A DNA stretch of 64,000 nucleotides from Thermaerobacter subterraneus DSM 13965 (GTDB taxonomy: Bacteria > Bacillota > Sulfobacillia > Thermaerobacterales > Thermaerobacteraceae): the NCBI RefSeq assembly GCF_000183545.2, contig NZ_JH976535.1, forward strand, positions 1,045,890 to 1,109,889, written 5' to 3'. The translations under genes were made by a program, and so were the position numbers. The notes below the pieces were generated by a model. That model ran no database searches. It was not told where the DNA came from and was given only the letters and a program-made list of their open reading frames with translations. Positions 49,350 through 58,855 of the stretch are shown piece by piece (within the stretch, counting starts at the first letter, position 1; each line of letters starts with the position of its first letter).

Positions 49350-50572
49350 GTGAAACAGGCTCATAGGTACCCTACAAACTGTGACAGCCTACCACGCGAC
49401 ATGGGGGACACACCGGTTTCGATCCCTCATAGGTACCCTACAAACCGCAGGTGCGGGACACGAGCCGCGTTCGGAGGTTCTTGTTTCGATCCCTCATAGG
49501 TACCCTACAAACGCCGCGCTCGGCGGCCCGGATCCGGAGCCGCCGGAAGTTTCGATCCCTCATAGGTACCCTACAAACTCCTGCGTCCTGGTGTTGGTGC
49601 CGATTCCGGTCCTGCGTTTCGATCCCTCATAGGTACCCTACAAACCTGCTCACTCAGTGAAGCCATCTGAGTCACCCGTGGTTTCGATCCCTCATAGGTA
49701 CCCTACAAACCTGGGTCTACATCGACGGTAACGGGCTCGTGGTGTAGTTTCGATCCCTCATAGGTACCCTATAAACACGTGGGCAAAAAGCGGCCGGTGA
49801 ATTCGGTCCCAGTTTCGATCCCTCATAGGTACCCTACAAACGGCCTCGAACACCAACGGATTTCGGCTCGTGGACATGTTTCGATCCCTCATAGGTACCC
49901 TACAAACACTTGCATAAGCTGGTCAATGCGCTGAATCTTCTGAGTTTCGATCCCTCATAGGTACCCTACAAACTCCTGAGTGCCATGGCACCGGATTCGT
50001 GGCGGAATGCCGTTTCGATCCCTCATAGGTACCCTACAAACTGTTGCTCTTCGTGATCGTCTTTTCCGCCCCGACTTGTTTCGATCCCTCATAGGTACCC
50101 TACAAACCCCACTCCACCACGCCCGGCTGCCAGCGGGTGCCGGAGTTTCGATCCCTCATAGGTACCCTACAAACCAAGAATGCGATTGCGATTGAGTGCG
50201 ATAGGGAATTGTTTCGATCCCTCATAGATACCCTACAAACCTGCGCGCGCCTGGGGGTGCGGTACGAGGTGGACGCACGTTTCGATCCCTCATAGGTACC
50301 CTACAAACGAGCCCGCGCAAACTCGTCGCGGCTCGCCATCTCGCCGTTTCGATCCCTCATAGGTACCCTACAAACGTCGACGGTCTCCCTCGGCATTGAG
50401 TGCGAAGTGTCGTTTCGATCCCTCATAGGTACCCTACAAACGCGACATGGCAGTTAGCTCTATCCTCCTCTCTTGCGTTTCGATCCCTCATAGGTACCCT
50501 ACAAACCGGAAGTAGCTGCGGCGGTTGCTACGAAGGAAGTGAGTTTCGATCCCTCATAGGTACCCTACAAAC
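49350..50572 (-). CRISPR. CRISPR array 2, 19 repeats (Cas6-type repeat)
   Basis: A 30-base repeat, on the plus strand beginning GTTTCGATCCCTCATAGG and ending TACCCTACAAAC, with 35-39-base spacers. Read on the minus strand it ends ATCGAAAC, the usual 3' end, so transcription should run right to left with the leader at 50573 onward. The leftmost copy (49350-49379) has a degenerate first ten bases, as expected for the oldest end. Two other copies carry single changes (TATAAAC near 49770; ATAGATACC near 50225). The repeat has no strong hairpin and resembles type I-B/III repeats processed by Cas6; it is unrelated to array 1. No effector genes for it are in the window. Confidence 0.97.
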
Positions 50573-50926
50573 CCGTCATTCGCCCCGCCGAAGCCTTGTC
50601 CTTCTTGGCTTCACCGACGGCAGTGCTGTCGATCCAGAAAATGGTCAACTGGGTCCTCATGTATGCAAATAGGCGACAAAGCCTTGCTGGCCAAGGGGTG
50701 GAAAAACGTGGGTCCTGCTGTCGACCTCCGGGGGTTTGGGGGAATTCGGAGGTCGACAGAAAACATTAGGGTAGGTGGACACTGACTGCGGCAACGGTTA
50801 CAGAGACGCCTACGGGCGCGGCTGCGCGAACAACCGGAAACAGCTGCATGAAAAGCCGATCCTACGGACCAGCACCGAAAAGAGCGCCGAAAACATCGCC
50901 GAAAACATCGCGGGGGGGATGATCCC
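50573..50926 (-). promoter_or_regulatory. Leader region of CRISPR array 2
   Basis: 354 bases between the last repeat and the VWA gene. A perfect 13-bp inverted repeat (50718-50730 CTGTCGACCTCCG with 50747-50759) flanks a G-rich loop, a motif of the kind seen in many array leaders. Nearest the repeat, the minus strand has a 31-codon open frame with no ribosome site that I do not call. Near 50885-50910 CGCCGAAAACAT occurs twice, just upstream of the VWA gene. Confidence 0.55.
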
Positions 50927-52924
50927 TTGGAGGCGCCGGCCAAGACCTTGCGGGACCACGTGATCCACCTGGTGCGTCGCTTGCGGGCCGCGGGAGTTCC
51001 CACAAGTCCGGCCGACGCGGTCAACGTCCTCGCTGCGCTCGAGCACGTGGACCTTGAGGATCCGGCGGAAGTGCGAGCGGCCTTGCGGGTGATCCTGGCC
51101 CGCCGGCCCGAGCACCTGGCTGTCTTGGAGCGGGCGCTGGATGCCTTCTTCTGGGGTGAACCGGTGAACCGGCGGGTTCCCGAATGGCTGGCCCGCCGGC
51201 GCCCGGGCCAGGCAGGCCCGGTGGCGGATTCAGGCCCTTCAGGGTATCCGGGCGATCCCGCTGGTGGTCCCTGGGGGGCGGGTGATGGTGAGCCGCCGAC
51301 CGGAGCTCCGCCGTCAGTTGCGGACTTGGCCGGCGCCGCCAACGCCAACGCGGCCTCGGCCGGCGCTGCTGCCGCCAGCGTCGATGCCGCCAGCGCAGAT
51401 GCCGCTGCCGCATCCTCCGCAGGTGCACCCGCCGCCACCGCAGCCTCGCCCAGCGAGGCAATGGCCGCCGCCGGCCCCGGCTCCATCCCCGGCCTGGGTT
51501 CCCCGTACGGGCCGGCAGGTTTCCCCGTGCATGACCCCAGCCTGGCCGGGGTGGACCCCGGAGTGCCGGACATCACCGCCCTTCCCGGCCAGCCCGGCGA
51601 TCGACACGAATCCTACGGCACGAACCTCGTGGTCGATCCGGCCGAGCTGGCGGATTACCTCATCATGGTCCTGCTCTCGCCGGCGGGCACCGTGTCCCTG
51701 GGGGGGCCGGACGGTGCCCCGGGTGCCCGCGGTGACGCCACCGGTCCCGGCCCCGATACCCCCGGCGGCGGCTGGGGTTCGGGAGCTCAAGGCGCAGGCA
51801 GCCCGAATCCGGATGACCCGCACACCGCAGGTCATGACCCCAGCAAGGGCCCGGGCCAGGGGGGTGCGGGCGGGCACGATTCCACGGCTGCGGGGGCAGG
51901 AGGCGAGGCGCCGGGCGGCCAGGGGCCGAGCGGCCAAGGACCGGGTGGCGAGGGACCGGGTGGGCAGGGAGGCAACCCTGGGTCCGAGGATGCGCCAGCC
52001 AGCAGCCTCGCCTGGCGGGCACGGGCAGGAGGAAGCCCCGGCGGCTACAGCCCCTTGGCGGTCCTCACTCGCCGCGACGTCCATTTGCTGGACGACGCCA
52101 GCCGCCGCCTGGTCATGGCCGCGGCCCGCGAGCTGGGGCGCTGGCTGGCCACGCGCCCGTCTCGCCGGTTCGTCCGGGCACGGAAGGGCCCCATCGATGG
52201 CCGCCGTGCCCTCAGGGAGGCGGCCCGCAAGGCGGGCGACCTGTTCCGCTGGCCCCGCCGGCGCCGGCGTCCCGGCCAGCTGCGCCTCGTCGCCGTCCTG
52301 GACGTGTCCGGGTCGATGGACGTCTACAGCCAGCTCTTCCTGCACTTCCTTCACGGCCTGCAGCAGCAGGGCGGGCGGGTTGAAACCTTCGCCCTCGGAA
52401 CGCGGCTGACCCGGCTGACGTCTGTCCTGCGCACCCCGCGGCCGGAGATCGCCATGGCCCGGGCCGCTGTGGTGACCGTGGACTGGTCCGGCGGAACCCG
52501 GCTCGGCGAGGGACTCTGGGTCCTGGCGCAGCGGTACGCATATTTGCTCGACGCCGACACCGTGCTGCTGGTCATCAGCGACGGGCTCGACCGGGGCAAC
52601 CTGGACCTGCTGGACCGGGCCTTGCGCTGGTGCCGCCGCCGGGTGCGGGCTGTGGTCTGGATGAACCCCCTGGCGGGAGATCCTCGCTACGAACCGCTGG
52701 CCCGGGGCATGCAGGTGGCCCTTCCCCACATCGATGTCCTGGCGCCGGCCCACAGCCTGCAAAGCCTGGTTGAACTGGCCTTGTGGTTGCGGCGGCATCC
52801 TTCGACCTTCCGCCAGCTTCACCGGAGGAACCGGCCCGGCGCCCGCCGGTATCTGTCCCGGACGGGCGCCGGTACCGGCCCCGGCTCCGGCCGGGGGTTC
52901 GGCCGGGGTGTCCGTCACCGGTGA
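50927..52924 (+). CDS. CoxE-like VWA-domain protein with a long Gly/Pro/Ala linker
   Basis: 665 aa from TTG 50927, eight bases after a G-rich site. The N-terminus (LRDHVIHLVRRLRAAGVPTSPADAVNVLAAL) is the start typical of CoxE proteins, and LDVSGSMDVYSQLFLHFLHGL (about 459) is the VWA metal-binding motif (DxSGS), with TRLGEGL and VISDGLDRGN completing the site. Residues about 105-375 are an Ala-, Gly- and Pro-rich insert. CoxE works with a MoxR-type ATPase (CoxD) to mature molybdenum hydroxylases such as CO dehydrogenase. A MoxR ATPase and an XdhC/CoxF gene occur 9 kb downstream, beyond the sugar operon. Confidence 0.85.
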   Translation: MEAPAKTLRDHVIHLVRRLRAAGVPTSPADAVNVLAALEHVDLEDPAEVRAALRVILARRPEHLAVLERALDAFFWGEPVNRRVPEWLARRRPGQAGPVADSGPSGYPGDPAGGPWGAGDGEPPTGAPPSVADLAGAANANAASAGAAAASVDAASADAAAASSAGAPAATAASPSEAMAAAGPGSIPGLGSPYGPAGFPVHDPSLAGVDPGVPDITALPGQPGDRHESYGTNLVVDPAELADYLIMVLLSPAGTVSLGGPDGAPGARGDATGPGPDTPGGGWGSGAQGAGSPNPDDPHTAGHDPSKGPGQGGAGGHDSTAAGAGGEAPGGQGPSGQGPGGEGPGGQGGNPGSEDAPASSLAWRARAGGSPGGYSPLAVLTRRDVHLLDDASRRLVMAAARELGRWLATRPSRRFVRARKGPIDGRRALREAARKAGDLFRWPRRRRRPGQLRLVAVLDVSGSMDVYSQLFLHFLHGLQQQGGRVETFALGTRLTRLTSVLRTPRPEIAMARAAVVTVDWSGGTRLGEGLWVLAQRYAYLLDADTVLLVISDGLDRGNLDLLDRALRWCRRRVRAVVWMNPLAGDPRYEPLARGMQVALPHIDVLAPAHSLQSLVELALWLRRHPSTFRQLHRRNRPGARRYLSRTGAGTGPGSGRGFGRGVRHR

Positions 52925-52955
52925 GCGGGCTGTTCAGCACCTTGGGACCTGGCTG

Positions 52956-55736
52956 TCAACGGTGATGAACCTGGATCGCAACATCTGGATTGGACGATTG
53001 ACAAGGCGGGTCATCGCCACGGGGGATCTCCTGGTCCAGGTCTTCGATGCGAAACACCCGCCAGCTGCCCGGTTCCAGCCGCACGGGGGGCGTTTGCCAG
53101 CGCCCCGCCTTGCCATGGCTCGCGCCATGGCTCCAGGGGTGGGGAGCACCTGCGCCCGCCGGAGGGGCCTCCGCGGCCCAGTTGGTGCCGGGAGCCGGCC
53201 TGGCACCAGGGTCGGGAACGGCGGCGCGGGGCCAGGGGGCTGGTACGGGCCTTCGGCCGTTCGTATGTATCGCACCACGCTGTGGAGCGGTTTCGGCGCG
53301 GGCGTAGAGGGTGGCGCCGGTTTCGGCGTCGACCAGCCGGGCAGGTGCCAGCCCTGACAGGACCACGATCACGGGTTGCGGGTGGTGGCTGACCACCACG
53401 AGATAGCGGGCGGGCCCGGTGACGGGCAGGCTTTCGGGAACGGTTCCGGTGGCCCGGCTGCCCGGCTCGAGTCCGCCGGTCAAGGGCTGGCCCGGCGCGC
53501 CCTGGACCAGAACCCCCACCTCCACATCCGGGTGGTCGGCCTCCCATTCAGGGACGATGCCGGCCAGGCGGGCGGCCAGCCGGTACACCTGTTCCGGTCG
53601 GGTGCGGCCGGCGGTGGCGAGGCCGGAAGAGCTTGCGGGTGCTTCAGCCCGCGCTTCGCCCTCGGGTCCTGCGCCCCCCTCGCTGCCGGGGCCATCCTGG
53701 CTTCTCCCGTATCCGCGGTGTGGTTCGGGCCCGTGGTGTTCGCCACCGCTCCCGCTGGCGCCGACTCCGCAGGCGCTGCTCCCGAAGGCGCCGCTCCCGC
53801 AGGCGCTGCTCCCGTGGGCCTGGCTCCCATAGGCGCCGGGCGTGCACGCCAGGATCCATTCCAGGGGATCGGTGACCAGCACCGCCCATCCCCGCCCGTA
53901 CCGGTGGACGAACACGGCCGGTTCCTCCAGGGGCCCTGTGGGGTGACCGCCGTGGGCCACGGCGGCCGGAGGGTGGACCGGACCCGCTGGGCCTGTGCCG
54001 GTGGCGGGGGCCGGGCGGATCCAACCGGCTACGCGGGCGCCGGCGGGCGAGGCCACCAGCCTTTTGCGGGGGGCTGGCCGGGGCGCGGGGATCAGCCGGA
54101 CCACAGGCTGCAGGCCGGAGTGCGCCAGTGTCCCCAGTGCGGCACCGTCCCGGCTGCCCTTGCCGCTGGTCTGCGGCTCCGGACCGCCACGCGGCCCCGG
54201 GCCGCACCGCGTCTCCGGGCCGCCCTGCGGCTCGGGCGGCAGGTCCAGATCCAGGACCAGATCCCACGGGCCCGGCCCGTGGACGGCTTCCCGCGGGTAA
54301 GCGTCCTCGATGCGGATGCCGAAGACGGCCTCCATCCCGGGCAGGGCGGCCCCGTCGTAGGAGAGGTAGAGGGTGCCGCCCTGCTCCACCCAGCGGCGCA
54401 GCCGGTTCCACGTCCGGTTGGACAGGCTGTTGCGCCGGGGCAGGCAGGGGACGATCAGGAGCCTGTAACCGGCCCAGTCGCTGTCGGGGCGCACCAGGTC
54501 CACGGGCAGGCCGGCCCGCCGGGCCAGGACGAAGGCGTTGAACAGCACCGCGAAGTTGCGCTCCGGCGTGATGTCGGGGTCCTGGTTCTCGTAATAGCGC
54601 TCGGGGAGCAGGATGGCCGCGGGGCGCGGGGCAGGCGCCAGCCCCCCGGGCAGCCGCTCCAGCAGCCGGGCGAAGCGGCCGAAAGCCTCGCCGGCAGGCT
54701 TGGGCCGGCCCTGGTCGTCCAGGATCCCGAAGGCCACCTCGTAGGGAGTGCTGTCGTAGGGCAGGTCTTCCTGGCAGCGGAAATCCAGGCCGCACCAGGC
54801 GACGGCCCCCATGCTGCCGTGGAGGAGCAGGCTGCCCAGCACGGCGCTGAGGTAACGGCCGTGACGGGCGGGCGACATCATCAGGGTCGTCCCGCCGAAC
54901 TCCTCGGCCAGGGCCGGCCGTTGCCCCATGGCGGCCACCAGGCGGTCGCCGAAGGGCACCAGCAGGTTGGGCCGGATCGTCCCCACGGGATCGGGGCACC
55001 AGGGCGAGTAGATGGGGTAGAGGTGCATGCAGAGGAAGTCCGCCGCTTCGGCCACGTCGGCAGGCCGGAAGCCGCAGTCGTCCACAAGGGAGGCCACGTG
55101 GATCCCCAGGGTCACGGGAACCCCCGGGGTCACGGACTTCAGCTCCCGGTAGAGCAGCCGGCACCACAGCCAGCCGGCGTCGGGCGAGGGCGGCCGGGCG
55201 AAGATGTCCGGCTCGTTGGCCAGGTCCCAGGCCAGCAGCGCGGGGTGGTGCCCGATGGTCTCGGCCACGGCCCGGATCAGGCGCACCTGGGCCCGCAGCA
55301 TGGCCGGGTCGGTGTAGGGGCAGCGACCCCGCCGCCACGGCACGTCCCAGTTCTCTCCGCTCATGTGGCCGGTGAAAAAGGTGGGGATGACGGCCAGGCC
55401 GACCCCATGGGCCAGGTCGCAAAAGGCCTTGAGCCGGGCCAGGGCGGTGGGGTCCACGCGATCCTCTTCAGGCTGGAAGTGGACCCACCTGAGGAAGAAC
55501 CGGACCACCCGGCAGCCGGCTGCGGCCAGAGCCCGGAGTTCGGCGGCGATGGCCTCAGGCTGCCAGTCTTGCCACATGGCCACCCCCTGGCCGCTGGCCC
55601 AGTAGTTGACGCCCAGCCAGAAGGACGAGGCCGGCCGGGCCGGGGCGCCGGGCCGTATGCCGGCACCCCGCGCGGCCCCCGGCTGGGGGGCCGCGCCCTG
55701 GATCGGCGATAGGATCTCGCTGGCCAATGGCGTCAC
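52956..55736 (-). CDS. GH5-like TIM-barrel glycoside hydrolase
   Basis: 926 aa. The barrel starts at FWLGVNYWASGQGVAMWQDW; the acid/base Glu is likely E175 in WDLANEPD and the nucleophile E278 or E279 in PALAEEFGGTT, the clan-A pattern (NE and E). After about residue 400 comes a domain resembling the trimerisation domain of beta-galactosidases (LVRPDSDWAGYRLLIVPCLPRR, then GGTLYLSYDGA), followed by long Gly/Ala/Ser-rich stretches (about 500-690). No signal peptide is seen, so it works inside the cell on imported sugars. It is the last gene of the sugar operon, six bases after the GH130 stop. Likely a beta-mannosidase or related exo-enzyme. Confidence 0.8.
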   Translation of the reverse strand: MTPLASEILSPIQGAAPQPGAARGAGIRPGAPARPASSFWLGVNYWASGQGVAMWQDWQPEAIAAELRALAAAGCRVVRFFLRWVHFQPEEDRVDPTALARLKAFCDLAHGVGLAVIPTFFTGHMSGENWDVPWRRGRCPYTDPAMLRAQVRLIRAVAETIGHHPALLAWDLANEPDIFARPPSPDAGWLWCRLLYRELKSVTPGVPVTLGIHVASLVDDCGFRPADVAEAADFLCMHLYPIYSPWCPDPVGTIRPNLLVPFGDRLVAAMGQRPALAEEFGGTTLMMSPARHGRYLSAVLGSLLLHGSMGAVAWCGLDFRCQEDLPYDSTPYEVAFGILDDQGRPKPAGEAFGRFARLLERLPGGLAPAPRPAAILLPERYYENQDPDITPERNFAVLFNAFVLARRAGLPVDLVRPDSDWAGYRLLIVPCLPRRNSLSNRTWNRLRRWVEQGGTLYLSYDGAALPGMEAVFGIRIEDAYPREAVHGPGPWDLVLDLDLPPEPQGGPETRCGPGPRGGPEPQTSGKGSRDGAALGTLAHSGLQPVVRLIPAPRPAPRKRLVASPAGARVAGWIRPAPATGTGPAGPVHPPAAVAHGGHPTGPLEEPAVFVHRYGRGWAVLVTDPLEWILACTPGAYGSQAHGSSACGSGAFGSSACGVGASGSGGEHHGPEPHRGYGRSQDGPGSEGGAGPEGEARAEAPASSSGLATAGRTRPEQVYRLAARLAGIVPEWEADHPDVEVGVLVQGAPGQPLTGGLEPGSRATGTVPESLPVTGPARYLVVVSHHPQPVIVVLSGLAPARLVDAETGATLYARAETAPQRGAIHTNGRRPVPAPWPRAAVPDPGARPAPGTNWAAEAPPAGAGAPHPWSHGASHGKAGRWQTPPVRLEPGSWRVFRIEDLDQEIPRGDDPPCQSSNPDVAIQVHHR

Positions 55737-55742
55737 CTCGTG

Positions 55743-56897
55743 TCAGGATTGGGGCCGGTACGTGGCGACGCCGATGCGGGAATCGGCCATCCCGTAGTAC
55801 AAAAACCAGGTGCCGCGGTGCTCGACCAGGCCTTCGACGAAGACCACGTGGTCCACCTGGCCGCGGATCTCCTCGGGCGTTTCGGGTTCAAAGAAGGGGA
55901 TCTCCGACCGCCAGATCAGCTTGCGCGGATCCTTCAGGTCGAACAGCGCCTGCCCCGCGGCGTAACGTACATAGCCCGAGCCCGCGGGTCCCCCGTAGGC
56001 GGGGGGCTCGCCCGGGACGGCCGGTTGGCCCGCGGCGGCAGGCTGCTCCGCGCCGGGCGCCCGGCCGGCGGCAGGCTGGCCCACGGCGACCGGGTTCTCT
56101 CCCTCGAGCTCCGTCGCCGGGCCGCCGGCCCCGTTCCCGGCCATGGCGGCCTGGACGCGGCGGCGGACCCGCGGGGCGTCCGCCAGGCGGTGGGCGGCGT
56201 TGTAGATCAGCAGGATGCCCCGGTCCGTGATCAGGGGCGAGGGGCCGGGTTCGACCAGCAGGGTGTCAAAGGCGTCGCCGGCCGTGCGGACCTGAAGAAC
56301 TGGCTCGGGTTCCGGCTCCCAGAGCAGGCCGTCTTCCGAGGTGGCGATCCAGATGGAGGTGTCCCCGAAGTACATCACGTAGCGGCCGCCGATCTTCACC
56401 GGGCAGATGGCCCCGGACTTGGACCAGATGCGGCCCGTTCCCCCGTCCCATTCGGGGAACAGCACGCCGTGCTTTTCCCAGCGCACCAGGTCGTCCGAGG
56501 TGGCCAGGCAAAGCCGCGCGGAGGTGCCGTCGTAGGCCGTGTAGGTCAGGAAGAACCGCCCGTCGATGCAGGCGACCCGCGGGTCCTCGCAGCCGCCGGG
56601 CAGCTCGTACGGTTCCGTGGGTTCCAGCACCGGGTCGGGGTAGCGCTCGAAGTGGATGCCGTCGTCGCTGACGGCCAGGCCGATGCGGGACGTCCCGTTC
56701 CACTGGCCGGGGCCCGTGTGGTCCTCGGCCCGGTAGAGCATGTACACCCGCCCGTCTTTGACCACCGCGGCAGGGTTGAAGACGTCCTTGGCCTCCCAGG
56801 TGGTGCCCTGGGGACCCAGGATGGGGTTCCCGGGGTGTTTCGCAAAGGGCCCCAGAAGATAGGCCCTGGCGTGCTGCGGATCGAGGACGCGAAGCAA
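55743..56897 (-). CDS. GH130 beta-mannoside phosphorylase-like enzyme
   Basis: 384 aa. The five-bladed propeller of GH130 is visible: NPILGPQGTTWEAKDVFNPAAVVKDGRVYMLYRAED, SRIGLAVSDDGIHFERYPDPVLEP, GCEDPRVACIDGRFFLTYTAYDG and the closing FVEGLVEHRGTWFLYYGMADSRIGVAT. The single catalytic Asp (acid) lies in CEDPR or in the early blade. GH130 enzymes use phosphate to cleave beta-1,4- or beta-1,2-mannosides to mannose 1-phosphate. A Pro/Ala-rich insert lies at about 255-310. It is beside a GH5-like enzyme and a sugar ABC transporter. Confidence 0.9.
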   Translation of the reverse strand: MLRVLDPQHARAYLLGPFAKHPGNPILGPQGTTWEAKDVFNPAAVVKDGRVYMLYRAEDHTGPGQWNGTSRIGLAVSDDGIHFERYPDPVLEPTEPYELPGGCEDPRVACIDGRFFLTYTAYDGTSARLCLATSDDLVRWEKHGVLFPEWDGGTGRIWSKSGAICPVKIGGRYVMYFGDTSIWIATSEDGLLWEPEPEPVLQVRTAGDAFDTLLVEPGPSPLITDRGILLIYNAAHRLADAPRVRRRVQAAMAGNGAGGPATELEGENPVAVGQPAAGRAPGAEQPAAAGQPAVPGEPPAYGGPAGSGYVRYAAGQALFDLKDPRKLIWRSEIPFFEPETPEEIRGQVDHVVFVEGLVEHRGTWFLYYGMADSRIGVATYRPQS

Positions 56898-56935
56898 CCG
56901 CTACAACTCCTTTCGGGAATATCAGCCCTCAGCCC

Positions 56936-57799
56936 TCAGCCCTTGGTCCCGCCCAGCCGGATCCCTTCGATGAAGGCCCGCTGGGCCAGGGCGTAGAGCA
57001 CCAGGATCGGCAGCGCCACCAGCAGCGAGACGACCATCATCAGGTTCCACATGGGCGCCTCGCTGCCCGGCCCCAGCGACGTCTCCAGGAACTTGAGGCC
57101 CAGGGTGACCGGGAACTTGTCCGGCGTGTTCAGGTACAGCAGCGGCGCCATGAAGTTGGTCCAGTTGCCCTGGAAGGCCAGCAGCGCGATCACCAGCAAG
57201 GCCGGTCGCACCATGGGCAGCACCACGTGCCGCAGCACCTGCAGGGGCCCGGCCCCGTCCAGCACCGCCGCGTCTTCGAAATCCCGGGGCAGGCTCAGGA
57301 GGAACTGGCGCAGCATGAAGACGCTGGCCGGCCCCCAGGCGAACCAGGCGGGTGCCGTCAGGGGGGTGAAGGTGTCGAGCCGCCCCAGCTCGCGCCAGAT
57401 GAGGAAGGTGGGGATCATCCCGATGACGCTGGGCAGCATCATGGTGCTCAGCATCAACATGAACAGGAAGTGCCGCCCGCGGAAGTTGAAACGTGCAAAG
57501 GCGTAGGCGACCACCGCCACGCTGGCCACCTCGGCCACCGTGGCCAGGATGGTGATGAACAGGCTGTTCAGGAAGAACCGGGCAAAGGGTAGGGTGGTCC
57601 AGACCTCCACGTAGTTCTCCCACCGCACCGGCGAGGGGAACCACTGCGGCGGGTAGACGTAGAGCTGGTCCCGGCCCTTAAGCGACGTGCTGATCATCCA
57701 CAGCAGGGGCACCAGCACGAAGGCGCCGCCGAAGGCCAGCACGAAATACGTCAAGGCGTCGGCCAGGCGCCTTTGCACCTCGCGCGGCACGGTCCTCAC
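56936..57799 (-). CDS. Sugar ABC transporter permease (MalG-like)
   Basis: 287 aa from GTG 57799; GTGs at 57790 and 57778 also fit. Six membrane spans; starts [29 protein letters not shown] and has the EAA loop [27 protein letters not shown]. Ends [17 protein letters not shown], typical of the MalG subgroup. Its start lies within the upstream permease gene (122-base overlap), so the two are translationally linked. Confidence 0.93.
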   Translation of the reverse strand: MRTVPREVQRRLADALTYFVLAFGGAFVLVPLLWMISTSLKGRDQLYVYPPQWFPSPVRWENYVEVWTTLPFARFFLNSLFITILATVAEVASVAVVAYAFARFNFRGRHFLFMLMLSTMMLPSVIGMIPTFLIWRELGRLDTFTPLTAPAWFAWGPASVFMLRQFLLSLPRDFEDAAVLDGAGPLQVLRHVVLPMVRPALLVIALLAFQGNWTNFMAPLLYLNTPDKFPVTLGLKFLETSLGPGSEAPMWNLMMVVSLLVALPILVLYALAQRAFIEGIRLGGTKG

Positions 57800-58787
57800 C
57801 TCGCACCTCGCTCTCGTAATACACCCAAAGGGGCGACGAGCGGAACACCAGCAGCGTCAACCCCAGGATCACCAGCAGGAAGACCCAGGCCATGGCCGAG
57901 GCGTAGCCCATGTGCCGGAGTCCGAAGGCCTCCTGGTAGATGTAAACCTGCAGGAAGGTGACGGTGGAGCGCGGCGTCTCGATGAAGAACGCCTGGGTGA
58001 ACATCTGCAAGGCGCCGATCAGCCCGGTGACCAGCACGTAGAACAGGGTCGGGCTGAGCATGGGCAGGGTGACGTGGCGGAACCGGCCCCAGCCCGTGGC
58101 GCCGTCCACCGCCGCGGCATCGTAGAGCTCCCGCGGGATGTTCTTCAAGCCCGCCAGCAGGATCACCGTGTTGGCGCCGAAGACGCCCCACAGGCTCATC
58201 AGCACGAACCCCGGCAGGATGGTCTCCGGGTCGAGGAACCAGCGGGGCTTCTCCATGCCCAGCAGGGCGTAGACGGGTGCGAGCACCGTGTTGACCAGCC
58301 CGTCGGTGGAGAGCAGCCAGCGCCAGAGCACCGCGGTGGCGACGGCGGGAATCACGGCGGGGACGTAATACAGCGTGCGCCAGAACCCCACGCCCTTGAT
58401 GTTGCGGTTGAGCAGCAGGGCACAGGCCAGCGACCCCACGATCCCCAGGGGCACGCTGAAGAGCGCATAGAGGGCCGTGAACTTCAGGGACGCCGCGAAC
58501 TTGGGATCGTCCAGCAGGCGGGCGAAGTTGGCCAGGCCGACCCAGCGGGGAGGCGTGAGCACGTCGTAGTCGGTGAAGGCCAGGTAGAGCGAGGCGACGA
58601 AGGGAAAGAGCTGGAAGGCCAGGAAACCGGCCAGCCAGGGCAGGACGAAGGTCCAGCCCAGGGCCGTGTCACGGCTACGCCCCAGGGCTCGCAAGCCCGC
58701 GTACACCAGGAGCATGAGCGCGCCCAGCAGGACCACCGTGGCCACGTAGTCCCGCAGGGCGTCCGCGTACCAGGACCACACCGCCAC
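57678..58787 (-). CDS. Sugar ABC transporter permease (MalF-like)
   Basis: 369 aa. Spans include [32 protein letters not shown] and the EAA loop [27 protein letters not shown]. The homologous region ends about residue 325 ([12 protein letters not shown]); the last 40 residues come from DNA that also encodes the start of the next permease in another frame, so the C-terminal tail is likely a by-product of overlap. It follows the binding-protein gene. Confidence 0.92.
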   Translation of the reverse strand: MAVWSWYADALRDYVATVVLLGALMLLVYAGLRALGRSRDTALGWTFVLPWLAGFLAFQLFPFVASLYLAFTDYDVLTPPRWVGLANFARLLDDPKFAASLKFTALYALFSVPLGIVGSLACALLLNRNIKGVGFWRTLYYVPAVIPAVATAVLWRWLLSTDGLVNTVLAPVYALLGMEKPRWFLDPETILPGFVLMSLWGVFGANTVILLAGLKNIPRELYDAAAVDGATGWGRFRHVTLPMLSPTLFYVLVTGLIGALQMFTQAFFIETPRSTVTFLQVYIYQEAFGLRHMGYASAMAWVFLLVILGLTLLVFRSSPLWVYYESEVRGEDRAARGAKAPGRRLDVFRAGLRRRLRAGAPAVDDQHVA

Positions 58788-58855
58788 CCCCTCCTTTCCG
58801 GCAGGGCGGGCGGGGGCCGGTACCCCCGAGCCCCCGCCCCCGCCGGGCTACGCGC

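Noticed and set aside
50571-50663. 31-codon minus-strand open frame next to array 2 as a gene
   Set aside because: No ribosome site, reads into the first repeat, no family likeness; better seen as leader.
49299-50672. Short open frames in CRISPR array 2 with a repeated FRSLIGTLQT peptide
   Set aside because: They are translations of the 30-base repeat.
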